From positions 5,146,001 to 5,210,000 of the forward strand of contig JAPYXD010000484.1 of assembly GCA_030998225.1 (NCBI GenBank): a stretch of 64,000 nt of DNA. Reading direction: 5' to 3'. The notes under the pieces are model-generated. The model was given only the letters and a program-made list of their open reading frames with translations. It did not search any database and was not told the origin of the DNA. Made by a program: the position numbers and the translations under genes. Below, in pieces: positions 14,101 through 26,100 of this stretch (the first letter of the stretch is position 1; every line of letters begins with the position of its first letter). This stretch comes from Diplolepis rosae (taxonomy: Eukaryota > Arthropoda > Insecta > Hymenoptera > Diplolepididae).

Positions 14101-17100
14101 TATGAAATTTTCTCTTTTTTCACAACGGTCTGTACCTATACATGCTGACGTTTCTTTTGATATCTTATCTCATTGTAATGCACTTCTGCATTATGTCATA
14201 TATATCAAGTTACAAGAAAAGTTGATTCTATCACTTCTTCACCTTCTTAGTCTGATATGCATGAAAACATGTTGTAACTTTATTGTTTTCAGTGTTACAA
14301 AGACAAGTTTTTTCCATTTGTCAAAATTATGTACAATATAAATCAATTAAACTTTGTTTGAGTAAATAAAAAGAGAACAAGATTCTTTGTGCACATTTAC
14401 TGGAAAACGTGTCACCATAACAGTAAAGAGAAAATGTTTTTCTCAAAATTCCTGAAGTTAGTTCAAATCATTATCATCTTTTTCGTCTCTACTAACTTTA
14501 ACTTTAATCAATTACTTTTTTCGAAAAGTAACTTTATTACGACTTTTTACGTTCACAAAAAGTAACGTAACTCACCGAGAAACGTATATAAATTAAGTAT
14601 GATGTATGAAGTATGATAATTTTATACTCTATTACATTTCCAAAACAGTATGTTTGTTTCAAATTCAACACTTGAGATTACCTTTTTATTAAAATTACAG
14701 CCACTTTATGAGCATTCCACAATTCGTGTTCTCATATGTGACATTGCACTCATATGATGTGTTTCGCGAAAAACCTCTATGATGTTAAATCTCATGTGTT
14801 CTTTAAGTATAATCTCAATTTAGAATTAAGAGTATGCAGCACGTACGGTTTATTGCCTCTATTGTAATGACCCACTACCTGCTTTTGGGTTCGACTTCGA
14901 GCTGGCTGTCAAAAAATTTGGGGCCAAATCGTCTCAAGTCTGTGCTTGGTAATTTCAATTTCTTGAAAGTAAGACGAATTTATGCACTCAGGAAAACAGC
15001 GAAATCTCAACCCCTATGCATTTCATGTTCTGTTTTACATATGCAATAGAAAGTGGAGAATTCCCTCTATTACCTGGGCTAAGATTCAATTAATTTGGAA
15101 TGTTTAGAAAGGCGTGTTAGAAATTTTAAAAAGAGAGAAATTTTCTCTATTGTTTTCGTTTAAAAAAGTAACTTCTTATTGAACGCGAGCTATCTTACAG
15201 GGTTTATTCGATTCCTTATATCATTCTCTAGACAATCCAGTTTTAAAAGTTTAAAAAAAAGGGTTACATCACAGTCATTTCGACCGTCTAGTGAGTCAGC
15301 TTATATCTGAATATATGAAATTTTCTCTTTTTTCACAACGGTCTGTACCTATACATGCTGACGTTTCTTTTGATATCTTATCTCATTGTAATGCACTTCT
15401 GCATTATGTCATATATATCAATTTACAAGAAAAGTTGATTCTATCACTTCTTCATCTTCTTAGTCTGATATGCATGAAAACATGTTGTAACTTTATTGTT
15501 TTCAGTGTTACAAAGACAAGTTTTTTCCATGTTTCAAAATTATGTACAATATAAATCAATTAAACTTTGTTTGAGTAAATAAAAAGAGAACAACAAGATT
15601 CTTTGTGCACATTTACTGGAAAACGTGTCACCATAACAGTAAAGAGAAAATGTTTTTCTCAAAATTCCTGAAGTTAGTTCAAATCATTATCATCTTTTTC
15701 GTCTCTACTAACTTTAACTTTAATCTATTACTTTTTTCGAAAAGTACCTTTATTACGACTTTTTACGTTCACAAAAAGTAACGTAACTCACCGAGAAACG
15801 TATATAAATTAAGTATGATGTATGAAGTATGATAATTTTATACTCTATTACATTTCCAAAACAGTATGTTTGTTTCAAATTCAACACTTGAGATTACTTT
15901 TTTATTAAAATTACAGCCACTTTATGAGCATTCCACAATTCGTGTTCTCATATGTGACATTGCACTCATATGATGTGTTTCGCGAAAAACCTCTATGATG
16001 TTAAATCTCATGTGTTCTTTAAGTATAATATCAATTTAGAATTAAGAGTATGCAGCACGTACGGTTTATTGCCTCTATTGTATTGACCCACTACCTGCTT
16101 TTGGGTTCGACTTCGAGCTGGCTGTCAAAAATTGTGGGGCCAAATCGTCTCAAGTCTGTGCTTGGAAATTTCAATTTCTTGAAAGTAAGACGAATTTATG
16201 CACTCAGGAAAACAGCGAAATCTCAACCCCTATGCATTTCATGTTCTGTTTTACATATGCAATAGAAAGTGGAGAATTCCCTCTATTACCTGGGCTAATA
16301 TTCATTTAATTTGGAATGTTTAGAATGGCGTGTTAGAAATTTTAAAAAGAGAGAAATTTTCTCTATTGTTTTCGTTTAAAAAAGTAACTTCTTATTGAAC
16401 GCGAGCTATCTTACAGGGTTTATTCGATTCCTTATATCATTCTCTAGACAATCCAGTTTTAAAAGTTTAAAAAAAGGGTTACATCACAGTCATTTCGACC
16501 GTCTAGTGAGTCAGCTTATATCTGAATATATGAAATTTTCTCTTTTTTCACAACGGTCTGTACCTATACATGCTGACGTTTCTTTTGATATCTTATCTCA
16601 TTGTAATGCACTTCTGCATTATGTCATATATATCAATTTACAAGAAAAGTTGATTCTATCACTTCTTCATCTTCTTAGTCTGATATGCATGAAAACATGT
16701 TGTAACTTTATTGTTTTCAGTGTTACAAAGACAAGTTTTTTCCATGTTTCAAAATTATGTACAATATAAATCAATTAAACTTTGTTTGAGTAAATAAAAA
16801 GAGAACAACAAGATTCTTTGTGCACATTTACTGGAAAACGTGTCACCATAACAGTAAAGAGAAAATGTTTTTCTCAAAATTCCTGAAGTTAGTTCAAATC
16901 ATTATCATCTTTTTCGTCTCTACTAACTTTAACTTTAATCAATTACTTTTTTCGAAAAGTAACTTTATTACGACATTTTACGTTCACAAAAAGTAACGTA
17001 ACTCACCGAGAAACGTATATAAATTAAGTATGATGTATGAAGTATGATAATTTTATACTCTATTACATTTCCAAAACAGTATGTTTGTTTCAAATTCAAC

Positions 17101-20100
17101 ACTTGAGATTACTTTTTTATTAAAATTACAGCCACTTTATGAGCATTCCACAATTCGTGTTCTCATATGTGACATTGCACTCATATGATGTGTTTCGCGA
17201 AAAACCTCTATGATGTTAAATCTCATGTGTTCTTTAAGTATAATATCAATTTAGAATTAAGAGTATGCAGCACGTACGGTTTATTGCCTCTATTGTATTG
17301 ACCCACTACCTGCTTTTTGGGTTCGACTTCGAGCTGGCTGTCAAAAATTGTGGGGCCAAATCGTCTCAAGTCTGTGCTTGGAAATTTCAATTTCTTGAAA
17401 GTAAGACGAATTTATGCACTCAGGAAAACAGCGAAATCTCAACCCCTATGCATTTCATGTTCTGTTTTACATATGCAATAGAAAGTGGAGAATTCCCTCT
17501 ATTACCTGGGCTAAGATTCAATTAATTTGGAATGTTTAGAAAGGCGTGTTAGAAATTTTAAAAAGAGAGAAATTTTCTCTATTGTTTTCGTTTAAAAAAG
17601 TAACTTCTTATTGAACGCGAGCTATCTTACAGGGTATATTCGATTCCTTATATCATTCTCTAAACAATCCAGTTTTAAAAGTTTAAAAAAATGGGTTACA
17701 TCACAGTCATTTCGACCGTCTAGTGAGTCAGCTTATATCTGAATATATGAAATTTTCTCTTTTTTCACAACGGTCTGTACCTATACATGCTGACGTTTCT
17801 TTTGATATCTTATCTCATTGTAATGCACTTCTGCATTATGTCATATATATCAATTTACAAGAAAAGTTGATTCTATCACTTCTTCATCTTCTTAGTCTGA
17901 TATGCATGAAAACATGTTGTAACTTTATTGTTTTCAGTGTTACAAAGACAAGTTTTTTCCATGTTTCAAAATTATGTACAATATAAATCAATTAAACTTT
18001 GTTTGAGTAAATAAAAAGAGAACAACAAGATTCTTTGTGCACATTTACTGGAAAACGTGTCACCATAACAGTAAAGAGAAAATGTTTTTCTCAAAATTCC
18101 TGAAGTTAGTTCAAATCATTATCATCTTTTCGTCTCTACTAACTTTAACTTTAATCAATTACTTTTTTCGAAAAGTAACTTTATTGCGACATTTTACGTT
18201 CACAAAAAGTAACGTAACTCACCGAGAAACGTATATAAATTAAGTATGATGTATGAAGTATGATAATTTTATATACTCTATTACATTTCCAAAACAGTAT
18301 GTTTGTTTCAAATTCAACACTTGAGATTAGTTTTTTATTAAAATTACAGCCACTTTATGAGCATTCCACAATTCGTGTTCTCATATGTGACATTGCACTC
18401 ATATGATGTGTTTCGCGAAAAACCTCTATGATGTTAAATCTCATGTGTTCTTTAAGTATAATATCAATTTAGAATTAAGAGTATGCAGCACGTACGGTTT
18501 ATTGCCTCTATTGTATTGACCCACTACCTGCTTTTGGGTTCGACTTCGAGCTGGCTGTCAAAAATTGTGGGGCCAAATCGTCTCAAGTCTGTGCTTGGAA
18601 ATTTCAATTTCTTGAAAGTAAGACGAATTTATGCACTCAGGAAAACAGCGAAATCTCAACCCCTATGCATTTCATGTTCTGTTTTACATATGCAATAGAA
18701 AGTGGAGAATTCCCTCTATTACCTGGGCTAAGATTCAATTAATTTGGAATGTTTAGAAAGGCGTGTTAGAAATTTTAAAAAGAGAGAAATTTTCTCTATT
18801 GTTTTCGTTTAAAAAAGTAACTTCTTATTGAACGCGAGCTATCTTACAGGGTTTATTCGATTCCTTATATCATTCTCTAGACAATCCAGTTTTAAAAGTT
18901 TAAAAAAAGGGTTACATCACAGTCATTTCGACCGTCTAGTGAGTCAGCTTATATCTGAATATATGAAATTTTCTCTTTTTTCACAACGGTCTGTACCTAT
19001 ACATGCTGACGTTTCTTTTGATATCTTATCTCATTGTAATGCACTTCTGCATTATGTCATATGTATCAATTTACAAGAAAAAGTTGATTCTATCACTTCT
19101 TCATCTTCTTAGTCTGATATGCATGAAAACATGTTGTAACTTTATTGTTTTCAGTGTTACAAAGACAAGTTTTTTCCATGTTTCAAAATTATGTACAATA
19201 TAAATCAATTAAACTTTGTTTGAGTAAATAAAAAGAGAACAACAAGATTCTTTGTGCACATTTACTGGAAAACGTGTCACCATAACAGTAAAGAGAAAAT
19301 GTTTTTCTCAAAATTCCTGAAGTTAGTTCAAATCATTATCATCTTTTTCGTCTCTACTAACTTTAACTTTAATCTATTACTTTTTTCGAAAAGTACCTTT
19401 ATTACGACTTTTTACGTTCACAAAAAGTAAAGTAACTCACAGAGAAACGTGTATAAATTAAGTATGATGTATGAAGTATGATAATTTTATACTCTATTAC
19501 ATTTCCAAAACAGTATGTTTGTTTCAAATTCAACACTTGAGATTACTTTTTTATTAAAATTACAGCCACTTTATGAGCATTCCACAATTCGTGTTCTCAT
19601 ATGTGACATTGCACTCATATGATGTGTTTCGCGAAAAACCTCTATGATGTTAAATCTCATGTGTTCTTTAAGTATAATATCAATTTAGAATTAAGAGTAC
19701 GCCGCACGTACGGTTTATTGCCTCTATTGTAATGACCCACTACCTGCTTTTGGGTTCGACTTCGAGCTGGCTGACAAAAAATTGTGGGGCCAAATCGTCT
19801 CAAGTTTGTGCTTGGAAATTTCAATTTCTTGAAAGTAAGACGAATTTATGCACTCAGGAAAACAGCGAAATCTCAACCCCTATGCATTTCATGTTCTGTT
19901 TTACATATGCAATAGAAAATTGAGAATTCCCTCTATTGCCTGCGCTAAGATTCAATTAATTTGGAATTTTTAGAAAGGCAATTTCTCTATCAGGCCACGT
20001 GAATAAATCATATATAAACTTTTTTATGTTGAATCACGTTTTTCTATCGTCATCTACTGCATTTCTTGAATTTTTAGAAAAATATTTTGTAAAGATCCAT

Positions 20101-23100
20101 TAGAGAAAAATTCTTTTGTAACATTCAGTTTTTTATAACTTTTGATTCGAATACCATATTAGTATTATATTCATCATTTACATTACATAAGTAGCGTTCA
20201 CATATGAGCAAAGTTTTTTATGATAATTTTGTGTCAACCTAAAAGTCATAAAATGCTGATCAGTGACAAGGGTTTCCTTTAGGTAAATTTTATCCCAAAC
20301 TTCGGTATAAGAGTCCCTCGGTTTATAGAGGTAATGTTTATTGCTTATATTGTCTTCCTTCGTTACCTGATCTAGGGATAAATTTCCGTCTCATAGAAGA
20401 ATTATCCACCTAATAGTTCGTCTCACAATTCGTCACAAGTTTGGGTTTGAGACGTCTCAAACTTCAATATCATTCTTAAAGGGGTGTTAAGCAGGTCGTA
20501 TCCGGCCCTAAGAAGGGTTCTGTATGGCCATAACAGGGTTATATACGGAACCAAACATTGTTACGCTAGGTCCTTTTAGACACGCAGAGCGCATCTGACC
20601 AAATTTATTAATCTATGTCCCCGCTATAACCCGTTTAGATCCTGTTAGACGCCCATACCTTCGATTCACGGGATCACTGCTAGAACTACACTAGGCCCTT
20701 ATAGACACCCAGAGCGCACTTGACCAAATTTGACAATCTATGTCCCTTCTATAACCCGTTTAGATCCTGTTAGACGCCCATACCTTCGATTCAAGAGATC
20801 CTTGATAGAACCACAGTAGAACCGTTTAGACACCCAGAGTGCATTTGGCTAAATTTATCAATCTATGTCTCCGCTATGACCCATTCAGACCCTGATAGAC
20901 ACCCACACATATGATTCCTTAGATACCTGATACAACCAGGCTAGACCCGTTTAAAAATCCAAAGTGCACTTTGGGAGAATAGTTTTCATATACTAATCCC
21001 GGACGGTAGCCAGGTATACCCTGTTAGGTCCCGTTTTCCAATTAATAGTATATTATGTGCCTACGCGCATAATGAGGGTTATTACGCGACGAGCGACAAT
21101 GCTCGCAGATCGAAGCCAAGGCACAGTCGAGACGTAGCTGAGACGAAGCCGAAGCGCGATCAGTCCTGCGAGGATTTTAAGCGAGTCTCGTAATTGCCCG
21201 AATTTTGTGCATTGGCACATATTCTATTTTATGTGCCTTCGGCGCATTTACGAGTTTTTCTGCGTACACTCGAATCCAATCAGAAAAGGTCGAAATTGCC
21301 GTGATTATCGTCTATCTCACTTGACATTTCGCGAATACTTCCGGCCATTTTGATTTTCTCGATCTTGTGTAGTAGTTAGTAGTAGCGTATTGTAATAGAC
21401 GCATGTGCAGTTCAAATGTACAAGGCTTTGTCAGTACGGTGCCAACGCTGTACGAAGAAGAAGAAGAATAAGAAGATTACGCTCCGCTGTATCATATTAG
21501 GCGCAGGCGCAGTTCAATTTTTACATTATGTTCCTCTGTATCGAAATACACAACATTACGCTACTCTCAACTGTAGCATAAAAACGCGTTAATGCGCCGG
21601 AGGTACATAAAATAATATTATTTGAGTACCAATTACCCATGTAGAACTCGCTTACACCCAGATAGCATTCCACAATTATGTTATAATTTCCCGTTAGAAA
21701 CCAGGTAGGTCCGGATACAGTGCCAGAGCTTATGATGGGAATCTACCCGGGTTTTAAATGGCGTTTTACCCGGTTCCAAACATGGAACATTACTTTTTTC
21801 GCTAAATTGAGTATAGTTTTTATACCTTAAAATTAACGAAAGATTCAAATGGAATAGGAATAAAAATTCTTATTGTAGTTATTTGTTCGTCTGGTATCAT
21901 GAAAGTGAATATCGCTGTTCTCATGGTTTCGAAAATGAAAAAAAAGTTTAATTTCACAAAATATATCAACAAATTTTTTTTCATGATCAAAACCAAAAGT
22001 AGTTTATCTACGTCTGTTTTTATCTTCTCTGCCATTTCTCAAATTTTGGAAGCAAAATGTTATGTATTTTGGACACAAACATGTAGAAACTAGACCAAAT
22101 TGTTCAGATGAAATTCCTAATTTTCTCGAATATCACATGCTCTTAAAACCGCTCAAACAACGACTAAAAGTTAAGCGGATCAAGGCGGGAAAATAGAAAA
22201 TTCTCAAATAAGAACTACGAGGGTCATTCAATAAGTCCTTAGAAAATCCTAGAGATGGCGCTCGTAGTATCGAACATGGTTTGGTTTTAGTCAGCATCAT
22301 TACTCACTAGACAGCTGTTAAAGTATTAGTTATATCCATCACATGATTTCATTTTTATTGTCGATTGAAGCAAAAAACTTTTCTGTATTTAGAAAAATAG
22401 AAAAAAGTGAGTTTCGAGTGTTGATTAAACACTTATATTTAAAGGGATCAATGCCGAAAGAGATCAAAGATGAGTTGAATGGAGTTCACGGCATATCTGC
22501 TCCTGTGTTTGCAACTGTTCACAATTGGGTAAATGAGTTTAAACGTGGCCGTACATCCACAAAAGATGAACATCGTTCGGGACGTCAAGTGGAAGCTACT
22601 ACCAGCGTTGCCAACGATCGAGACAAAAAGTCAGGAGCTTTTTATCAGGAGACTTAAAAAAAATCAGGAGATTTATAAAAATTAAGAATTATTCTTAAAA
22701 TAATTAAAATACTGTTAAATAATATAATTTCATTATATAAAAGCAAAATGACATGAAATGAAGCATTTTACAGTTGTAAACATCATTCTTTCACATTTTT
22801 CAACCAATAAGATCGCGGATTCGTCAGCCACCTTAAATTTTCTCGCGGGAATATTTCAAATTCTCTTGACCCGAAAATGATTATTATTTTTGAAATAATA
22901 AGCAATGCAATTACAATAATTTGGATAATTTTATTTATTATTATTCCTGCCATAACAAATTTTAAAGTTGATTTTACTTAAATTTTTTAAAAACGATTAG
23001 TGAATTTACATCACCTCTCTAAAAGATTGAAAAAAAACATTCGAATTATATATACGATTTCAGATCTTTTTTACTTTTATCACAAAATTTTATAAGCGGC

Positions 23101-26100
23101 TACTACAACATCCATTATTTTAATTTTGATCCAAAAAAAAAAAAAAACAAATTTAACTATAGCTTAACAGACCAATTTTTAGTCCAACAGGCTACGATGA
23201 GCACCCACGATGAGACATTATTCTGTCCTGTATCTAAGAAACTTTGAAAGTATAAAACTATAAGATTACTAATTTTTTTTACCAACTCCAATATAAAATT
23301 TTTCGCAAACAATCCTCTATAGGCTCCTGTGCACTTTGCTCAAGTGCCGAAAAAAATCAGGAGACTTTAAAGAAAATCAGTATATCAGTAGCCACTCTCA
23401 AAAATCAGTAGAACTCCTGATAAATCAGTAGCAATGGCAACGCTGGCTACTACCCCAGAGATGATTGAAAAAATCCACGATATGGTTTGAGTGATCGACG
23501 AATCCAAGTGCGCGAAATAGTTGAGGCCACAGGCATATCGCAAGGTACAGTGTTTTCAATTTTGTACGAAAAATTGGGTATGAAAAAAATCTCGGCAAGA
23601 TGGGTGCCGTGTATTCACCGGATTTGGGTCCCAGTGATTTTTTTTTATTTCCAAACTTGAAAAAATGTCTCAGCGGACAACGGTTCACGTCGAAGAAAGA
23701 GGTCATCGCCCAAACAGTTGCCTAATTTGAGGACCTTCCGAAATCCTACTTTTTGGATTGCTTAAAAAAGTTGGAGAAACGCTTGGAAAAGTGTATAAAG
23801 TTAAAAGGACATTATTTTTAAAAATATTTAAAAATCTACACAAAATAATTTGTTTTTCTATCTTTTTCTAAGAACTTATTGAACGAGCTTCGTAGTTTTT
23901 TCGCACAAAGTCCGCCTCAATAAATCAAATTTAAATCTGTCCAGGTCGGATACTTTCCAACTAAAATCCGTTTAAATAACGTTCTTAATTTCGGTTCGGG
24001 TTTAAACATAATATATATTATAGAAACCTTGCATATAAGTAGAGAATGCCAAATATTCGAGGATATCTGGTTTAGAAATAGTTGTCCTGTTTTGTTCTTC
24101 CTGAAGACGATCCATGGCTTCTTGCATCCAAAGCACGGTGTGATAATAATCGCCGTTATTGTAAGACTGTCTGCCAAGCTCAAAGCAGTCGCCAGCTGAA
24201 ATTTTAAAAATATTTCACATATTTTACAAAAAAACTCTCAATACTCAAACAAAAATGTTATTCTAACTTTCAAATACTCAATTTATTATATTTATTTATT
24301 CAGAGATTTATTATTCCTAAAGTTTAGAATAAGATGCGAGATCTTAACTCTAGGGAGGGATTTCTTCACGATCGAAGCACAAGGGACTTTATATTTTTCA
24401 TGTCCACCTTCCATTTGAGCAAAACTTTAGTACGGTGAACGTGAGGCAAGATAAAAGTTCTGTTTTCATTGCGGGAAAATTAATAGTGATCTGAAGACGC
24501 GTGGGAAATCAGTTTCGATCGTCTCTAGAAGACAATCTGTCGTCTAGATTTATAAGAATATAACTTTCTTTCAGAATTTCAATTGATAAATCTCACCGTT
24601 CCTGAACAAAAGTAATAAAGTTGAAAGAATTTAATTCTCGGCTTCTTCCTTCAATTTTTAATTCCTTATCGATATCAATTAATAAGTCAAGCGAGAACAT
24701 ATTTTCATTAATAAACCATTTGTTTGGTTGAATAAAGTTTTGAGATTATTGAAAGTGATTAAAAATTCTTTTTAATTTACTGAAATTAGTATAGTTATTA
24801 GAAAAAAAATCTCTCATATTTTTAGTGGCGAGCAGTAAATTCACACTGAAATTTAAAAAGGGATTTTGAATTATAGCTAGTCTCGACAAAACGAGTTGTT
24901 TTAATTAAATCAGAGAGGTTACTTGGCTGCATTAAAAACTGCATTTACGAGTTTAGTTAAATTTTCTCTAAAGTGTGAAAGGTCTTGATAAATGGCAGGG
25001 CAAAAACCCTAATAATTCAATATTTAAAATTCAATATCTAGTTTCAGAGTGACAACGAAAAAAGCACAACTTTCTGATTGGAGGATCAATTTACGCTTAT
25101 GGGAGCTTCCATGTTAGTATATTATCTTTTGAACGTACAAGTTGATATGTTCGCTAATTAACTGCTTCGCTTCTTCTCTTCGGTTGGTAACGAGACCCAT
25201 CGGCCTTCTTTAATCAATTTTATATTCATTATTTGAAGATAACATAACTATAACTATAACTTTAACATTAAATAGAATAAAATTATAAAGATGAATTGAG
25301 CAAAAATATATAAAACTCTCTAAAGTTTCTTGAAATGGAGTTTTCACTCTCATGTTTCACTCGAAAAAATTTAGAGAGAACATTTATACATAGTTGATGA
25401 TTTAAAATTATAAATGGAGCCCCTTGTAGAAATTTTTCTAGTAATACTAGATTTCTTGTTCAGGCCTCTTCGCACTCAGAAAAAATATTTGATTGAATCG
25501 AAAAAATTATTTGTTTGAAACACTTTCTTTGATGTAAAGAAGTGTTTTGTTTAAATGAAAAAAAAATTGTTTGATTAAAACAAAATATCTTTGGACCAAA
25601 TAAATATTTGTTCGAATCAAATAAATTTCTGCATTAAATCAAACAAATTATATCTTTGACCATAAATCAAGGCATTAATTTCTTTGTTTTGAAGAAAAAT
25701 TAATTTAACTCAAACAAATATTTATTTGGTTCAAAGATATTTTGTTTGAATCAAACAAATTTTATTTCATTTAAACAAATCATTTCTTTAAATCAAAGAA
25801 AGTCGTTCAAACAAATCATTTTCTTTGATTCAATCAAATCTTTTTTCTGAGTGCGGGATTAGCCATATTTTACTTGAATGGAGTTGTGACCAGTTTAGAT
25901 CTAGACGGGTTCCCTGCTATAAAATGGACATAACTAAATTGAGTTTTTCACTAAAAAGTAACTAGCCGAAAAGTTGTTTGAATTAGCAAATTCTAAACAT
26001 AAAAAACCTTCTAGTTCTGGACCGGAAATGTGACTAGATATTCTAGGAAACTCCGACCTATTCTATCCATCTCTTCCTTCTTAAAACTGTACAATCTTAA

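Larger units (their letters stand above)
9111..20473. mobile_element. giant foldback element with tandem-repeat arms
   Basis: 11,363 bp between perfect 9-bp target duplications TCTTAAAGG (9102-9110 and 20474-20482). Both ends begin ATGATATTGAAGTTTG. Structure: left terminal domain 9111-9870 (760 bp); three inverted units 9871-11086, 11087-12301, 12302-13517; loop 13518-13635; five units in the opposite orientation 13636-14848, 14849-16064, 16065-17279, 17280-18497, 18498-19713; right terminal domain 19714-20473 (760 bp). Units are 1,213-1,218 bp and nearly identical. No transposase, reverse transcriptase or zinc-finger sequence is visible, so it appears non-autonomous. Long inverted arms made of tandem repeats plus a 9-bp duplication match the plan of Drosophila FB and of some Mutator-like elements; sequence kinship to either is not shown. 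It lies in the P4HA intron 5498-24027. Copy number could be affected by assembly. Confidence 0.92.
22218..23892 (+). mobile_element. mariner element split by a hAT MITE
   Basis: Inverted ends CGAGGGTCATTCAATAAGTC (22218) and TTATTGAACGAGCTTCG (ending 23892), each flanked by TA (22216-22217, 23893-23894). Without the nested insert and its 8-bp duplication about 824 bp remain, so it is also internally deleted. Plus-strand fragments are the transposase N-terminus (22404-22600) and C-terminus (about 23580-23820). Confidence 0.9.

Noticed and set aside
9670..19923. Repeated small ORFs (60-124 codons) as a tandem gene family
   Set aside because: They recur because the 1.2-kb units are nearly identical; length changes with single-base indels, no domain is recognisable, and the element has no promoter or start context supporting translation.
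9111..20473. CRISPR-like or ordinary satellite array
   Set aside because: Units are 1.2 kb with no spacers, inverted about a centre, and the whole is bounded by unique mirror-image ends and a target duplication.
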